Origin: Actinomadura alba
GTDB lineage: Bacteria; Actinomycetota; Actinomycetes; Streptosporangiales; Streptosporangiaceae
Direction: 5' to 3'
Assembly: GCF_014323705.1 (NCBI RefSeq)
Contig: NZ_JABVEC010000010.1
Coordinates: 62,001 to 126,000, forward strand
DNA: 64,000 nt
Of the stretch, positions 35,736 through 46,871 are shown piece by piece (the stretch's first letter is position 1; each line of letters opens with the position of its first letter). The notes under the pieces were generated by a model that saw nothing but the letters and a program-made list of their open reading frames with translations, had not been told where the DNA came from and searched no databases. A program made the translations under genes and the position numbers.

Positions 35736-36302
35736 ATGGTGAGCCCATCACGGCCGGGGGAGTTCGCCGAACCCGAGCCCCTCCCGCCGCCCGCGAACCG
35801 GCGCCGATACCGCTATGTCGGCCCGGCCGATCTGCTCGACCTGCCGGGGGCGGCGGACCTGATCACCGTCATCGGCTCGCGGGCCGACCTCGACCGGGGG
35901 CTCCGGGCCCTCGGCCGCGTCCAGGACCTCGACGAGCCGTTCACCTTCGTCGTCGGCCTCGATGGGCTGTTGCGGCTGGCGCCGAGGCGCAGCGAGCACG
36001 TCGCGTGCGCCGGCGGCCGGGACGTGCTGGCCGCGGGTGAGATCCGGTTCGCCGGTACGGCCGGTGAGGGGACGGTGGCCGAGGTCAGCAACCAGTCGAC
36101 GGGCTACTGTCCCGACCCGGACTCCTGGCCGGCGGTGGCGACCGCACTCGAAAGGGCCGGCCTGCACCACCCGGGCGACTTCACCGACAAGCTGCTGTTC
36201 CGTCGTTGCCCGGGCTGTGACGAACGGAATGTGGTCAAGGACGGCTACTTCTACTGCGCGCTCTGCGGTGTCGAGCTCCCGGCGCACTGGAATTTCGCCT
36301 GA
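35736..36302 (+). CDS. Uncharacterised protein with C-terminal zinc ribbon
   Basis: A 188-residue protein. No named family is recognised. The N-terminal 15 residues are Pro-rich, the middle (about 25-140) is a mixed alpha/beta domain with conserved-looking AEVSNQSTGYCPDPDSWPAV, and the end has CPGCDERN and CALCG, a classic zinc ribbon. Related actinobacterial proteins carry the same zinc-ribbon end. ATG at 35736. It converges with clpB (5 bp between stops). Confidence 0.7.
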   Translation: MVSPSRPGEFAEPEPLPPPANRRRYRYVGPADLLDLPGAADLITVIGSRADLDRGLRALGRVQDLDEPFTFVVGLDGLLRLAPRRSEHVACAGGRDVLAAGEIRFAGTAGEGTVAEVSNQSTGYCPDPDSWPAVATALERAGLHHPGDFTDKLLFRRCPGCDERNVVKDGYFYCALCGVELPAHWNFA

Positions 36303-36307
36303 GGTCG

Positions 36308-38947
36308 CTACTCCTTGTCGAAGGACACCGTCTCGGGTTGGGCCGCCTTCACCGTGAGCGTGTCGGCGGCCTCGTCGACGTCGACCACCACCTCGTCGCC
36401 GTTGCGCACCTTTCCCGCGAGCAGTTCGCGGGCCAGTTGGTCGCCGATCCGCGTCTCGATGAGGCGGCGCAGCTCCCGCGCTCCGTACAGCGGGTTGTAG
36501 CCGGACAGCGCCAGCCACTCGCGGGCGGCGGGGGTGACGGTCAGCGTGAGCCGCCGGTCCGCGAGCCGCTTGGCCAGCCGTGCCGCTTGCAGGTCGACGA
36601 TCTGGCTCAGCTCCTCGGTCTCGAGCGGGTCGAAGATGATGGTGGCGTCGAGCCGGTTGATGAACTCCGGCTTGAAGCTCGCCCGCACCGCCTGCATGAC
36701 CGCCTCGCGCTTGGCGTCGCCCTCCATGTTGGGGTCGATCAGGAACTGCGACCCCAGGTTCGAGGTCATGATCAGGATGGTGTTCCGGAAGTCGACCGTA
36801 CGGCCCTGGCCGTCGGTCAGCCGGCCGTCGTCGAGCACCTGCAGCAGGATGTCGAAGACCTCGGCATGGGCCTTCTCCACCTCGTCGAGGAGCACGACGC
36901 CGTACGGGCGGCGGCGGACCGCCTCGGTGAGCTGGCCGCCCTCCTCATAGCCGATGTAGCCGGGGGGAGCACCGACCAGCCGGGCCACGTTGTGCTTCTC
37001 CCCGTACTCGCTCATGTCGATGCGGGTGATGGCACGCTCGTCATCGAACAGGAAGTCGGCGAGGGCCTTGGCCAGCTCGGTCTTGCCGACCCCGGTCGGG
37101 CCGAGGAACAGGAACGAGCCGGTCGGCCGGTCCGGGTCGGAGACGCCCGCGCGAGCCCTCCGCACCGCGTCCGACACGGCCTGCACGGCGGCCGCCTGAC
37201 CGATCAGCCGGCGGCCGAGCTCCTCCTCCATGCGCAGTAGCTTCGCGGTCTCGCCCTCCAGCAGCCGGCCGGCCGGGATCCCGGTCCACGAGGCGACCAC
37301 CTCGGCGACGTCGTCGGCGCCGACCTCCTGCTTGACCATCGCGTCGGCCTTCAGCTCGTCGGCCTTCTGCGCGGCCTCCTCGATCTCGCCCTTCAGCTGC
37401 TCGATGTCCTCGTAGCGGAGCTTGGACGCCTGCACCCGGTACTGCTCTTCGCCGGTGCGCTCGAACTCCCGGATCGCCTGCTTCTCCCGCACCTCCAGGT
37501 CGTCGAGCTGCTTCTTCAGCTCACCGACCCGGTTGAGGCCGGCCTTCTCCTGGTCCCAGCGGGCGGCCAGGGCGTTGAGCCGCTCCTGCTTGTCGGCGAG
37601 CTCGGTCTTCAGCCGCTCCAGCCGCTGTTTGGAGGCGTCGTCGGACTCCTTGGTGAGCGCGAGCTCCTCCATCTTCAGCCGGTCGACCGTACGCTGCAGC
37701 TCGTCGATCTCCACCGGCCGGGAGTCGATCTCCATGCGCAGCCGGGACGCCGCCTCGTCGACCAGGTCGATGGCCTTGTCCGGCAGGAAGCGCGCGGTGA
37801 TGTAGCGGTCGGACAGCGTCGCGGCGGCGACCAGGGCGGCGTCGGAGATCTGCACCTGGTGGTGCGCCTCGTACCGGCCCTTCAGCCCACGCAGGATCGC
37901 GATCGTGTCCTCGGCCGACGGCTCGCCGACGAAGACCTGCTGGAAGCGCCGCTCGAGGGCGGCGTCCTTCTCGATCCGCTCGCGGTACTCGTCCAGCGTG
38001 GTGGCGCCGATCATGCGGAGCTCGCCGCGGGCCAGCATGGGCTTGAGCATGTTGCCCGCGTCGAGCGAGGAGTCGCCCGCCGAGCCCGCGCCGACGACGG
38101 TGTGCAGCTCGTCGATGAACGTGACGATCCGCCCGTCGCTCTCCTTGATCTCGCCCAGTACGGCCTTGAGCCGTTCCTCGAACTCGCCGCGGAACTTGGC
38201 ACCGGCCACCATGGCGGCGAGGTCGAGGGCCACCAGGCGCTTGTCGCGGAGCGACTCCGGCACGTCTCCGGCGATGATCCGCTGGGCCAGCCCTTCGACC
38301 ACCGCCGTCTTGCCCACGCCGGGCTCGCCGATGAGCACGGGGTTGTTCTTCGTCCGGCGGCTGAGGACCTGGATCACCCGGCGGATCTCGGTGTCGCGGC
38401 CGATGACCGGGTCGAGCTTGCCGGCGCGGGCGCGCTCGGTGAGGTCGAGTCCGTACTTCTCCAGCGCCTGGTAGGTCGCCTCGGGGTTCTCGGTGGTCAC
38501 CTTGGCGTGGCCGCGTACCTTCTCGAACGCGTCCAGCAGGGCCTTTGGCGTGGCTCCGGCGGCCTGCAGCAGCGAGCCGGCCGCGTCGCGGTCGTTGTCG
38601 GCCAGCGCGACCAGCAGGTGTTCGGTGGAGACGTACTCGTCCTCGAGTTGCTTGGCGCGGTTCGCGGCGGTGTTGATGGCGACCAGCCACGGGCGGGAGT
38701 ACTGCGGCGCGCCCACCGTCGACCCGGCGGCCTTGGGCAGGCCGGCGAGCCGTTCCTCGGCCTGGGTGCGCAGCGTCCGCCAGTCGGCGCCGACCGCCTC
38801 GAGCAGGGGCCCGGCGATGCCGTCGCTCTGACCCAGCAGCGCCACCAGCAGATGGACCGGCTCGACGTGCGGGTTGCCCTCGGTGGCCGCCCTGCGGACG
38901 GCGGCCGACACCGCCTCTTGGCTTCTCTGCGTCAGCTTGTAGTCCAC
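36308..38947 (-). CDS. clpB: ATP-dependent disaggregase ClpB
   Basis: An 879-residue Hsp100 chaperone that works with DnaK to extract proteins from aggregates. It has two N-terminal Clp repeats (about 1-145), AAA1 with Walker A GEPGVGKT (207-214), a coiled-coil M-domain (about 410-535) and AAA2 with Walker A GPTGVGKT (616-623) and sensor [14 protein letters not shown]. There is no ClpP-binding IGF loop. GTG at 38947 with GGAGGAGA upstream. It is the last gene after dnaK-grpE-dnaJ-hspR, 111 bp beyond hspR, so it may share heat-shock control. Confidence 0.97.
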   Translation of the reverse strand: MDYKLTQRSQEAVSAAVRRAATEGNPHVEPVHLLVALLGQSDGIAGPLLEAVGADWRTLRTQAEERLAGLPKAAGSTVGAPQYSRPWLVAINTAANRAKQLEDEYVSTEHLLVALADNDRDAAGSLLQAAGATPKALLDAFEKVRGHAKVTTENPEATYQALEKYGLDLTERARAGKLDPVIGRDTEIRRVIQVLSRRTKNNPVLIGEPGVGKTAVVEGLAQRIIAGDVPESLRDKRLVALDLAAMVAGAKFRGEFEERLKAVLGEIKESDGRIVTFIDELHTVVGAGSAGDSSLDAGNMLKPMLARGELRMIGATTLDEYRERIEKDAALERRFQQVFVGEPSAEDTIAILRGLKGRYEAHHQVQISDAALVAAATLSDRYITARFLPDKAIDLVDEAASRLRMEIDSRPVEIDELQRTVDRLKMEELALTKESDDASKQRLERLKTELADKQERLNALAARWDQEKAGLNRVGELKKQLDDLEVREKQAIREFERTGEEQYRVQASKLRYEDIEQLKGEIEEAAQKADELKADAMVKQEVGADDVAEVVASWTGIPAGRLLEGETAKLLRMEEELGRRLIGQAAAVQAVSDAVRRARAGVSDPDRPTGSFLFLGPTGVGKTELAKALADFLFDDERAITRIDMSEYGEKHNVARLVGAPPGYIGYEEGGQLTEAVRRRPYGVVLLDEVEKAHAEVFDILLQVLDDGRLTDGQGRTVDFRNTILIMTSNLGSQFLIDPNMEGDAKREAVMQAVRASFKPEFINRLDATIIFDPLETEELSQIVDLQAARLAKRLADRRLTLTVTPAAREWLALSGYNPLYGARELRRLIETRIGDQLARELLAGKVRNGDEVVVDVDEAADTLTVKAAQPETVSFDKE

Positions 38948-39058
38948 GCGTATCTCCTCCGGTCCCCACCCGCCGAACCCCCGGCATCTCCCGCGTGACC
39001 GGGCCGGCTGCTCAGCGCACGGCGTGCGCGGCCTCGGTCCCGGCCTCCGAGCGTGGGA

Positions 39059-39499
39059 TCAAGTGTTGTCGTTATGTTGCCGCCACAGCACGACGCTGGT
39101 CGTCTGGCGGATCGGTACGAGGTCCTGCCTGCCCGGGTCGGGCTCGTGCCGCAGCTTGGCCAGCCGCGCCGCCACCGCGCGGGTCGACTCCAGCTCGTTG
39201 CCGAGGTGGCCGAGCAGCCCACGGAGCCGTACGACCTCGTCGCTCAGCCGCGCGGCCTCACGCTGAAGCTCGAGGATGTGCTTGATCCCGGCGAGGTTGA
39301 TGCCCTCCTCCTGGGACAGCCGCTGGATCTCGCGCAGCATCTCGATGTCGCGCATCGAGTAGCGCCGGCCGCGGCCCGCCGTACGACCTGGTGAGACGAG
39401 CCCCATGCGGTCGTAGGTCCGCAGCGTCTGTGGATGCAGGCCGGACAACTGCGCCGCGACCGAGATGACGTAGACGGGAGCGTCGTCTGCGAAGGTCAT
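39059..39499 (-). CDS. hspR: Heat-shock repressor HspR (MerR family)
   Basis: A 146-residue MerR-type repressor. The winged helix reads YVISVAAQLSGLHPQTLRTYDRMGLVSPGRTAGRGRRY and the dimerising coiled coil follows (LQREAARLSDEVVRLRGLLGHLGNELE). HspR binds HAIR elements with DnaK as co-repressor in actinomycetes. I choose ATG 39499, spaced ten bases from GGAGG; GTG 39508 overlaps the dnaJ stop but is too near that ribosome site. It is coupled to dnaJ. Confidence 0.95.
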   Translation of the reverse strand: MTFADDAPVYVISVAAQLSGLHPQTLRTYDRMGLVSPGRTAGRGRRYSMRDIEMLREIQRLSQEEGINLAGIKHILELQREAARLSDEVVRLRGLLGHLGNELESTRAVAARLAKLRHEPDPGRQDLVPIRQTTSVVLWRQHNDNT

Positions 39500-39504
39500 G
39501 CCGT

Positions 39505-40665
39505 TCACCCCTCCCGGGCCAACTGGAGCAGCTCACTGCGGAGGTCGTCACCACTGCCCGAGGCGCGGAGCCGTTCGAGCGTCTCGCGTGTGGTGTCGTC
39601 GAGCTTCTGCGGCACCTGCACGTCGACCGTGACGAGCAGGTCGCCCTTGGTGCCGTCGCGGCGGGTCGCGCCGCGCCCGCGCACCCGGAACGTACGGCCG
39701 TTGGGCGTGCCGGACGGGATCCGCAGGGTCACCGGCTGGCCGCGGTGGGTCGGCGCCTTGATCTCGGCGCCCAGCGCGGCCTCAGGGAACGTGATCGGAA
39801 CCGTGATGGTGAGGTTGTCGCCGCTGCGCCCGAACACCTTGTGCGGGCCCACCTTGACGATGACGTACAGGTCGCCCGCGGGCCCGCCGGCCTCGCCGGG
39901 AGCACCCTTGCCCTTGAGCCGGATCTTCTGGGAGTCCGAGACGCCGGCCGGGATGCGGGCCTGGATCGTACGGGTGCCGGTGGCCCGGCCGCTGCCGTGG
40001 CAGATCGGGCACGGATCGTCCACCACCAGCCCGCGGCCGCGGCACTCGCGGCACGGTTCGGCGAACGAGAAGTTGCCCATGTTGCGGTTCTCCTGCCCGG
40101 TGCCCTCGCACGACGGGCAGACGCGCGGCACGGTGCCGGCCTTGGCGCCGGTGCCCCGGCAGCCTGCGCACGCGGCCTCACTGGACAGCCGGAGCGGGAC
40201 CGTGATGCCGTCGAGGGCCTCGCCGAACGACAGCGTCACCTCAGACTCGATGTCGGCACCGCGCCTGGCCCGCCGGCCGGTCTGCCGGGTGCCGGCACCC
40301 CGGTTGAACAGCCCGCCGAACAGGTCGCCGATCCGTTCACCGGTGCCCGTGCCCTGGCCGGGCTGGTTGCCGAACAGGTCGCCCAGGTCGAAGCCGAAGC
40401 CGCCGCCCGGCTGCGACCGGAAGCCGCCGACGCCGAACTTGCGCGCCTCGTCGTACTCCTTGCGGCGCTTGTCGTCCGACAGGACGTCGTAGGCCTCGGA
40501 GATCTCCTTGAACCGGTCCTCGGACTCGCTGTCACCCTTGTTCGCGTCGGGGTGGTACTTCCGTGCCAGCTTGCGGTAGGACTTTTTGATCTCGTCCTGG
40601 GTGGCTGTCTTGGAGACGCCGAGGACCTTGTAGTAGTCCTTCTCCAGGAAGTCCTTGGTGCTCAC
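39505..40665 (-). CDS. dnaJ: DnaJ co-chaperone (type I)
   Basis: A 386-residue J-protein. It has the J-domain (about 8-75) with HPD in KYHPDANKG, a G/F-rich region (about 80-130), four zinc-finger CxxCxGxG repeats ([32 protein letters not shown]) and two beta-sandwich substrate domains. It delivers substrates to DnaK and stimulates its ATPase. GTG at 40665; third gene of the heat-shock operon, stop overlapping the hspR start region. Confidence 0.96.
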   Translation of the reverse strand: MSTKDFLEKDYYKVLGVSKTATQDEIKKSYRKLARKYHPDANKGDSESEDRFKEISEAYDVLSDDKRRKEYDEARKFGVGGFRSQPGGGFGFDLGDLFGNQPGQGTGTGERIGDLFGGLFNRGAGTRQTGRRARRGADIESEVTLSFGEALDGITVPLRLSSEAACAGCRGTGAKAGTVPRVCPSCEGTGQENRNMGNFSFAEPCRECRGRGLVVDDPCPICHGSGRATGTRTIQARIPAGVSDSQKIRLKGKGAPGEAGGPAGDLYVIVKVGPHKVFGRSGDNLTITVPITFPEAALGAEIKAPTHRGQPVTLRIPSGTPNGRTFRVRGRGATRRDGTKGDLLVTVDVQVPQKLDDTTRETLERLRASGSGDDLRSELLQLAREG

Positions 40666-40737
40666 GGCGCCTCTCTTCTCGATTGCCGGTTCTTCGTCGT
40701 CCGGGCGATCCCGTGGGCCGGGACCGCCCGGACGGTG

Positions 40738-41457
40738 TCACTTCTCGGTGCCCGTCGCGTCGCCGCCCGTGCTTTCGCGTGCGCCCGTGTCGTCGCCCGC
40801 GCCCGCGGCCGGAGCCGTGGCCGACACCGCGTCGGCACCCGGTGCGGCGTCCTCGCTGGGCTCGGCCACCGCGACCCGGGCGGCCCGCATGACGCGGTCA
40901 CCGATCCGATAGCCGGGCTGCAGGACGTCGACACAGGTGGGCTCGGTCACATCGGCAGAGTACGAGTGCATGAGCGCCTCGTGAACGGTGGGGTCGAACG
41001 GCTCGCCCTTCTCCCCGAACCGCACCAGGCCGAGCTTCCCGACCGCGGTCTCGAGGGTCTCGGCGACGGACTTGAACCCGCCGGTGAGCTCCTCGTGGTC
41101 ACGGGCACGACCGATGTCGTCGAGCACCGGCAGCAGTCCGGTGAGCACGTTCGCGAGCGCCTGCTCGCGTACGGCCACCCGGTCGCGCTCGACCCGCTTG
41201 CGGTAGTTGGAGTACTCCGCCTGCAGGCGCTGCAGATCGGTGGTGCGCTCCTCCAACTGGGCCTTCAGCTTGGCCACCTCGGCTCCCTCGGTGTCGGCTC
41301 CCTCGGTGGAATCGGCGACCCGGCCGGGGGCGGGGGCGGACGTCGAACCACCGGATGCCGCCGCCGCGTCCCGCACCTTGCCGGTCTTGGGGTCGATCCG
41401 TCGTTTGTCACGGATGACCGGGCCGGTGTTCTCTTGATCCGGCTGGCGCTCCGTCAC
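40738..41457 (-). CDS. grpE: Nucleotide exchange factor GrpE
   Basis: A 239-residue GrpE. An acidic disordered N-terminus (about 1-75) leads to a long coiled coil (LEERTTDLQRLQAEYSNYRKRVERD) and the beta domain with EPFDPTVHEALM and VLQPGYRIGDRVMRAARV, the family signature. It releases ADP from DnaK. The Ala/Gly/Thr-rich tail after the beta domain is long for the family. GTG at 41457 follows GGAGGGAC. Second gene of the operon. Confidence 0.95.
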   Translation of the reverse strand: MTERQPDQENTGPVIRDKRRIDPKTGKVRDAAAASGGSTSAPAPGRVADSTEGADTEGAEVAKLKAQLEERTTDLQRLQAEYSNYRKRVERDRVAVREQALANVLTGLLPVLDDIGRARDHEELTGGFKSVAETLETAVGKLGLVRFGEKGEPFDPTVHEALMHSYSADVTEPTCVDVLQPGYRIGDRVMRAARVAVAEPSEDAAPGADAVSATAPAAGAGDDTGARESTGGDATGTEK

Positions 41458-41548
41458 AGTCCCTCCTCACCCAGAGACTCGGGGAGGCGGGCCGCGGCAT
41501 GCCGTCGCGGACGGCTCACCCCGGTCCTCACCTCGCTCGTCGGTTCGG

Positions 41549-43414
<1,866 letters not shown>

Positions 43415-43604
43415 TAGCTCGTCCTCCGTCGATGTATTGCCCGGCCGCGAGAAGGCGGCCGCTGTGCCTTGTCAGTCCTGTCAGTCCTGATGCCTCCGGC
43501 GCGACTGCCCGCGGGGGCCGGTGGCGGCCTCATCCTCGGGGAGATCTCCTCGCCCTCGGTTCCGGCGCCGCCCGTCCGCCGGCGGATTCAGTCGTGCAGT
43601 CGAA

Positions 43605-43658
43605 TGATTGCCTCGACGCTCGACTGTTGTCAAATGACTTGAGTCGCCCTGACGCAAC
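43605..43658 (-). promoter_or_regulatory. dnaK promoter with HspR-binding HAIR element
   Basis: On the minus strand TTGACA (43633-43628) and CAATCA (43610-43605) form a 17-bp-spaced promoter. Directly upstream on the plus strand CTTGAGT (43638-43644), 7 nt, then ACGCAAC (43652-43658) matches the HAIR consensus CTTGAGT-N7-ACTCAAG with one perfect and one 5/7 arm. This predicts HspR/DnaK-dependent repression of the whole operon. It leaves a leader of about 180 nt before dnaK. Confidence 0.7.
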
Positions 43659-43799
43659 TTTGCTGACGCCCGCTAGAACGTGCGGGATCCCCGCCGTGTT
43701 CCCGGATCCAGAAGGCGTTGTCCGTTCGGGGCCAGGCCACAGACCGCTTCGCCGGCGGCTACGTCGAGAAGGTCGGCTGAGCCGAGATCACTCAACTGC

Positions 43800-44273
43800 T
43801 CAGACGACGGAACGCCGGCTCCGAGACCGCCTGGCGAGCGAACCGGCCAACCCCGCGAGCCCGAGCACGGCGAGAACGAACGTCCCCATGGAGTTGGCGA
43901 TAGTCGAACCCCACTCGGGCGGGCCTCCCCGCGCCTGGACGAAAGGGCCGACGTTCAGCACGCGGACCCGTTGTCCCGCCTCGATCGAGTCCTCGTCCCC
44001 GCCACGCAGTTCGATCTCCCGGTCATCGATCCGGCCCTCACCGTCCGCCGTGAAGGTGCCGTACCAGGAGCAGCTCTTGGAGCAGCGCCGATTCTCGGCG
44101 ACGAATGTGCCCGGTCGTCCCTCGCCGGCGGCGGCACGGCGGGTGGCGGTGCCCTGCGTGATCGCGCCCGTCAGGCAGTACCCCGACCCGGCGAGCAGCA
44201 CGACGGTCAGGATCCAGCTCATCGCCGATGAGACCCGAGGTCGGTGAGTCCGTATGGGCTCAGGCCCGGACAT
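43800..44273 (-). CDS. Uncharacterised two-helix membrane protein
   Basis: A 157-residue protein not assigned to a family. It has an N-terminal membrane helix (about 18-38), an extracytoplasmic beta-rich domain with a CSKSCSWYGTF motif and a second helix near the end (about 125-145) followed by an Arg-rich tail. The start ATG overlaps the stop of the upstream gene as TGATG, so the two are coupled. The Cys-rich loop suggests an oxidised outer domain. Confidence 0.65.
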   Translation of the reverse strand: MSGPEPIRTHRPRVSSAMSWILTVVLLAGSGYCLTGAITQGTATRRAAAGEGRPGTFVAENRRCSKSCSWYGTFTADGEGRIDDREIELRGGDEDSIEAGQRVRVLNVGPFVQARGGPPEWGSTIANSMGTFVLAVLGLAGLAGSLARRSRSRRSVV

Positions 44274-44752
44274 CACCGGCCGACCCACTTGTCCAACCCG
44301 TTGCGGACGGAATAGTCCCAGCCGGCTAGACCGCCCGCGCCCGCGATCATGAAGAAGCCGGCGACCAGGCGTGCCTCCAACGTCGAGCCCACCCAATTAC
44401 GCGGGCCGTCGAGAGCGGAGGCGTACGACGGGTCGACCATGACCATCAGGCCTCCGAGCAGGACCGTCGCGGGCAGGATCCACGCCATGGCCGCACAGAG
44501 CCGAATCGCCCACCCGTTGAAGGCGATGCCGAACAGCAGGATGGGTACGCCGAAACCGATCCACAGCACGATGGAGCGCCAGTCACCGTCGAGGTCGCCG
44601 AACACCGCCCTGCCGAGGAGGAAAGCGCCGAGCACCATCAGGGCCCACCCGATGACGCGCATGCAGCCATCAGGCTGCTCAACCCCCTCCGCAGCCGTTC
44701 GGCCCTCCTGCCGCCGTTTCCGTCGCCTCGCTCGCCTCTCCTGCCTGCTCAC
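44273..44752 (-). CDS. Uncharacterised small multi-helix membrane protein
   Basis: About 159 residues if GTG 44752 is the start. A very basic head (VSRQERRARRRKRRQEG) is followed by four hydrophobic segments (about 33-52, 62-80, 85-108, 130-150). In-frame starts at 44848 and 44662 are alternatives; the most upstream part looks non-coding, and the protein from 44662 on is clear. The stop overlaps the next gene start (TGATG). No family was recognised; presumably a two-gene membrane unit. Confidence 0.6.
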   Translation of the reverse strand: MSRQERRARRRKRRQEGRTAAEGVEQPDGCMRVIGWALMVLGAFLLGRAVFGDLDGDWRSIVLWIGFGVPILLFGIAFNGWAIRLCAAMAWILPATVLLGGLMVMVDPSYASALDGPRNWVGSTLEARLVAGFFMIAGAGGLAGWDYSVRNGLDKWVGR

Positions 44753-44867
44753 AAACCGTACTATCTCGTGCCTTCGGTCCTTTGGTCCTTCGGGCTTCGA
44801 CTTCGGTCGACGGAGCGTGGCCGGGTGGCCGATGCCCCGCCGGTCCACGTGTTCCTAGCGTCGAGCC

Positions 44868-46148
44868 ATGCGACGACTCACTGAGCGGGCCGTGGTGGCG
44901 CGCGGCCCCGTACGGGCGGGAGAACGGTCACCGGCCCCCGACCTGGCGCGCGGCATCATGTTGCTGCTGATTGTGCTGTCCAACACCGTCTTCTACCTGT
45001 ACGCGGCGCGGCAGGGGGCGTCGGGATGGCACCCGTACGAGGGATCGGCGCTCGACCGCGCCGTCCAGTTCCTGATGATCACCATGCTGGATCTGCGCGT
45101 CTATCCGCTGTTCTCGTTCCTGTTCGGCTACGGGATGATGCAGCTGTTCCTGCGCCAGACGGCGGCCGGGGCGGAGGGGCGAGCGGCGGTGCGGCTGCTG
45201 CGCAAACGCAGCCTGTGGCTGATCGTCTTCGGCCTCCTGCACGCCACGCTGCTGATGGCCGGGGACATCATCGGCTCGTACGGCGTCGTCAGCCTCATCC
45301 TCGGCTGGCTGTTCCTGCGGCGCGGCGACCGCACCCTGCTGGTGTGGAGCGGGGCCGCGGCCGTACTCACGACGCTGTTCGCGGCCGGGGCGATCTGGGC
45401 CTTGGTCACGGGTGATCTCGGAGCGCTCGGCAGCTCGACCACGGAGCCGACGACCGAGGTCTACGCCTCCGGGGAGGAGAACGTCTTCGCCGCCGCCCGC
45501 ACCCGGCTGGAGACCGGGCTGTTCGTGACGTTCGTCGCCGGGCTCTTCTCGGTCGCGGCGCCACAGTTCCTGCTGGGGTTCTGGGCCGCCCGGCGGCGCA
45601 TCCTGGAGGAGCCGCACGATCACCTCCGGCTGCTGCGCTGGACGGCGGTCATCGGGATCACGATCGGCTGGCTGGGCGGCCTGCCCGCAGCGCTCGCCCA
45701 CATCGGCGTGCTGGACGTGCCGCCCGCGGCGGTCTCCGAGGAGGGCGTGCTGTCGCAGATCCGGGGGCTCACCGGGATCCCTTGCGGGCTCGGCTACGTG
45801 GCGTGCTTCGCGCTGATCGCGCACGCGATGTCGCGGCGGGTACGGGAGAGCCGGCCGGTGGTCGCGGTCGCCGCCGTCGGCAAGCGCTCCCTGTCGTCCT
45901 ACCTGGCCCACTCGCTGGTCTTCTCGCCGCTGCTGGCCGCCTGGGGGCTCGGTCTGGGAGCGAAGCTGAGCAGCAGCACCATGGCGCTCTTCGCCGTGGG
46001 CGTCTGGCTGGTCGTCGCCGCCGGTGCGTACGCGCTGGAACGCGCCGGTTGCCGCGGGCCCGCCGAGGTGCTGCTGCGCCGCCTCGTCTACGGAGCCGCG
46101 CGATCCCGCTCGGCGAGCACTCCCGCGCCCGGGGCAGGAACGAGCTGA
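44868..46148 (+). CDS. DUF418 family membrane protein
   Basis: A 426-residue membrane protein with about ten helices. The start has PAPDLARGIMLLLIVLSN, the family opening, and the end carries the DUF418 segment VGKRSLSSYLAHSLVFSPLL. The middle includes LFSFLFGYGMMQLF. Members resemble acyltransferase-3 proteins and are often found near cell-surface genes, but their activity is unknown. ATG 44868. It faces away from the small membrane genes and precedes the first ECF module. Confidence 0.88.
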   Translation: MRRLTERAVVARGPVRAGERSPAPDLARGIMLLLIVLSNTVFYLYAARQGASGWHPYEGSALDRAVQFLMITMLDLRVYPLFSFLFGYGMMQLFLRQTAAGAEGRAAVRLLRKRSLWLIVFGLLHATLLMAGDIIGSYGVVSLILGWLFLRRGDRTLLVWSGAAAVLTTLFAAGAIWALVTGDLGALGSSTTEPTTEVYASGEENVFAAARTRLETGLFVTFVAGLFSVAAPQFLLGFWAARRRILEEPHDHLRLLRWTAVIGITIGWLGGLPAALAHIGVLDVPPAAVSEEGVLSQIRGLTGIPCGLGYVACFALIAHAMSRRVRESRPVVAVAAVGKRSLSSYLAHSLVFSPLLAAWGLGLGAKLSSSTMALFAVGVWLVVAAGAYALERAGCRGPAEVLLRRLVYGAARSRSASTPAPGAGTS

Positions 46149-46298
46149 TACTCCACGACTCCTTACCGGCCCGCATACGCCTACAGAAAACATGCCCGTT
46201 CACCACGGCCTGCGGGAGTTTCGTGCGGCGGCCGGTAAGAAGTCGTGGGCAGGCGTCACTTCAGTGGTGATGGCGCACTTCACCCAAGGAGGCGACGC

Positions 46299-46871
46299 AT
46301 GGCCGAGCCCGATCCACGGGAACGGTTCACTGTCCTGTACGACACCTACCATCCGCGGGTCCACGCCTACGCGGTGAGCCGAGCGGGCCGGCAACTCGCC
46401 GAGGAGGTGACCAGCGAGACGTTCTGCGTGGCCTGGCGGCGGTTCGGCGACCTGCCCGACCCGCCGTTGCCCTGGCTCCTCGGCGTCGCCCGCAACGTGC
46501 TTCGCGAATCGTTCCGCGCACAGGTCCGGCAGGACTCACTCACCGCCGAGCTCCGGGCGTGGACGTCCGCGGCGGAGGCCGCCCACGGCGACGTCGGTGA
46601 CGCCGTCGTCGAACGCGCGACGGTGCTGCAGGCGCTGGCCGGGCTCTCCGAGGACGACCGCGAACTGCTCACCCTCGTCGCCTGGCACGGCCTGTCCCCC
46701 CGGGAAGCCGCCAAGGTCGTCGGCTGCTCGACCGCGACCTACTTCGTACGTCTGCATCGCGCCCGAAAGCGGTTGGAACGCGCGCTGTCCGGTGCCGCCC
46801 CGGCCGCCCGCGTTCACCATTCGGCCGCACACGTCTCTGCTCTGACCAGCGGAAGAGGTTCCACGCGATGA
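46299..46871 (+). CDS. ECF sigma factor, module 1
   Basis: A 190-residue sigma-70 factor of the extracytoplasmic-function type. Region 2 spans about 8-75 (YDTYHPRVHAYAVSRAG, EEVTSETFCVAWRR) and region 4 about 110-165 (LAGLSEDDRELLTLVAWHGLS, REAAKVVGCSTATYFVRLHRARKRL). ATG 46299 follows AAGGAGG. Its stop overlaps the ATG of the CU044_5270 gene (ATGA), so the two are coupled and the partner is the likely regulator. Region 4 contains TAT where TVK/R-like residues are common. Confidence 0.93.
   Translation: MAEPDPRERFTVLYDTYHPRVHAYAVSRAGRQLAEEVTSETFCVAWRRFGDLPDPPLPWLLGVARNVLRESFRAQVRQDSLTAELRAWTSAAEAAHGDVGDAVVERATVLQALAGLSEDDRELLTLVAWHGLSPREAAKVVGCSTATYFVRLHRARKRLERALSGAAPAARVHHSAAHVSALTSGRGSTR

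Noticed and set aside
43690..43790. Short reading ATDRFAGGYVEKVG upstream of the dnaK promoter
   Set aside because: It has a stop codon at a sensible place but only about 25 codons and no recognisable family; probably chance.
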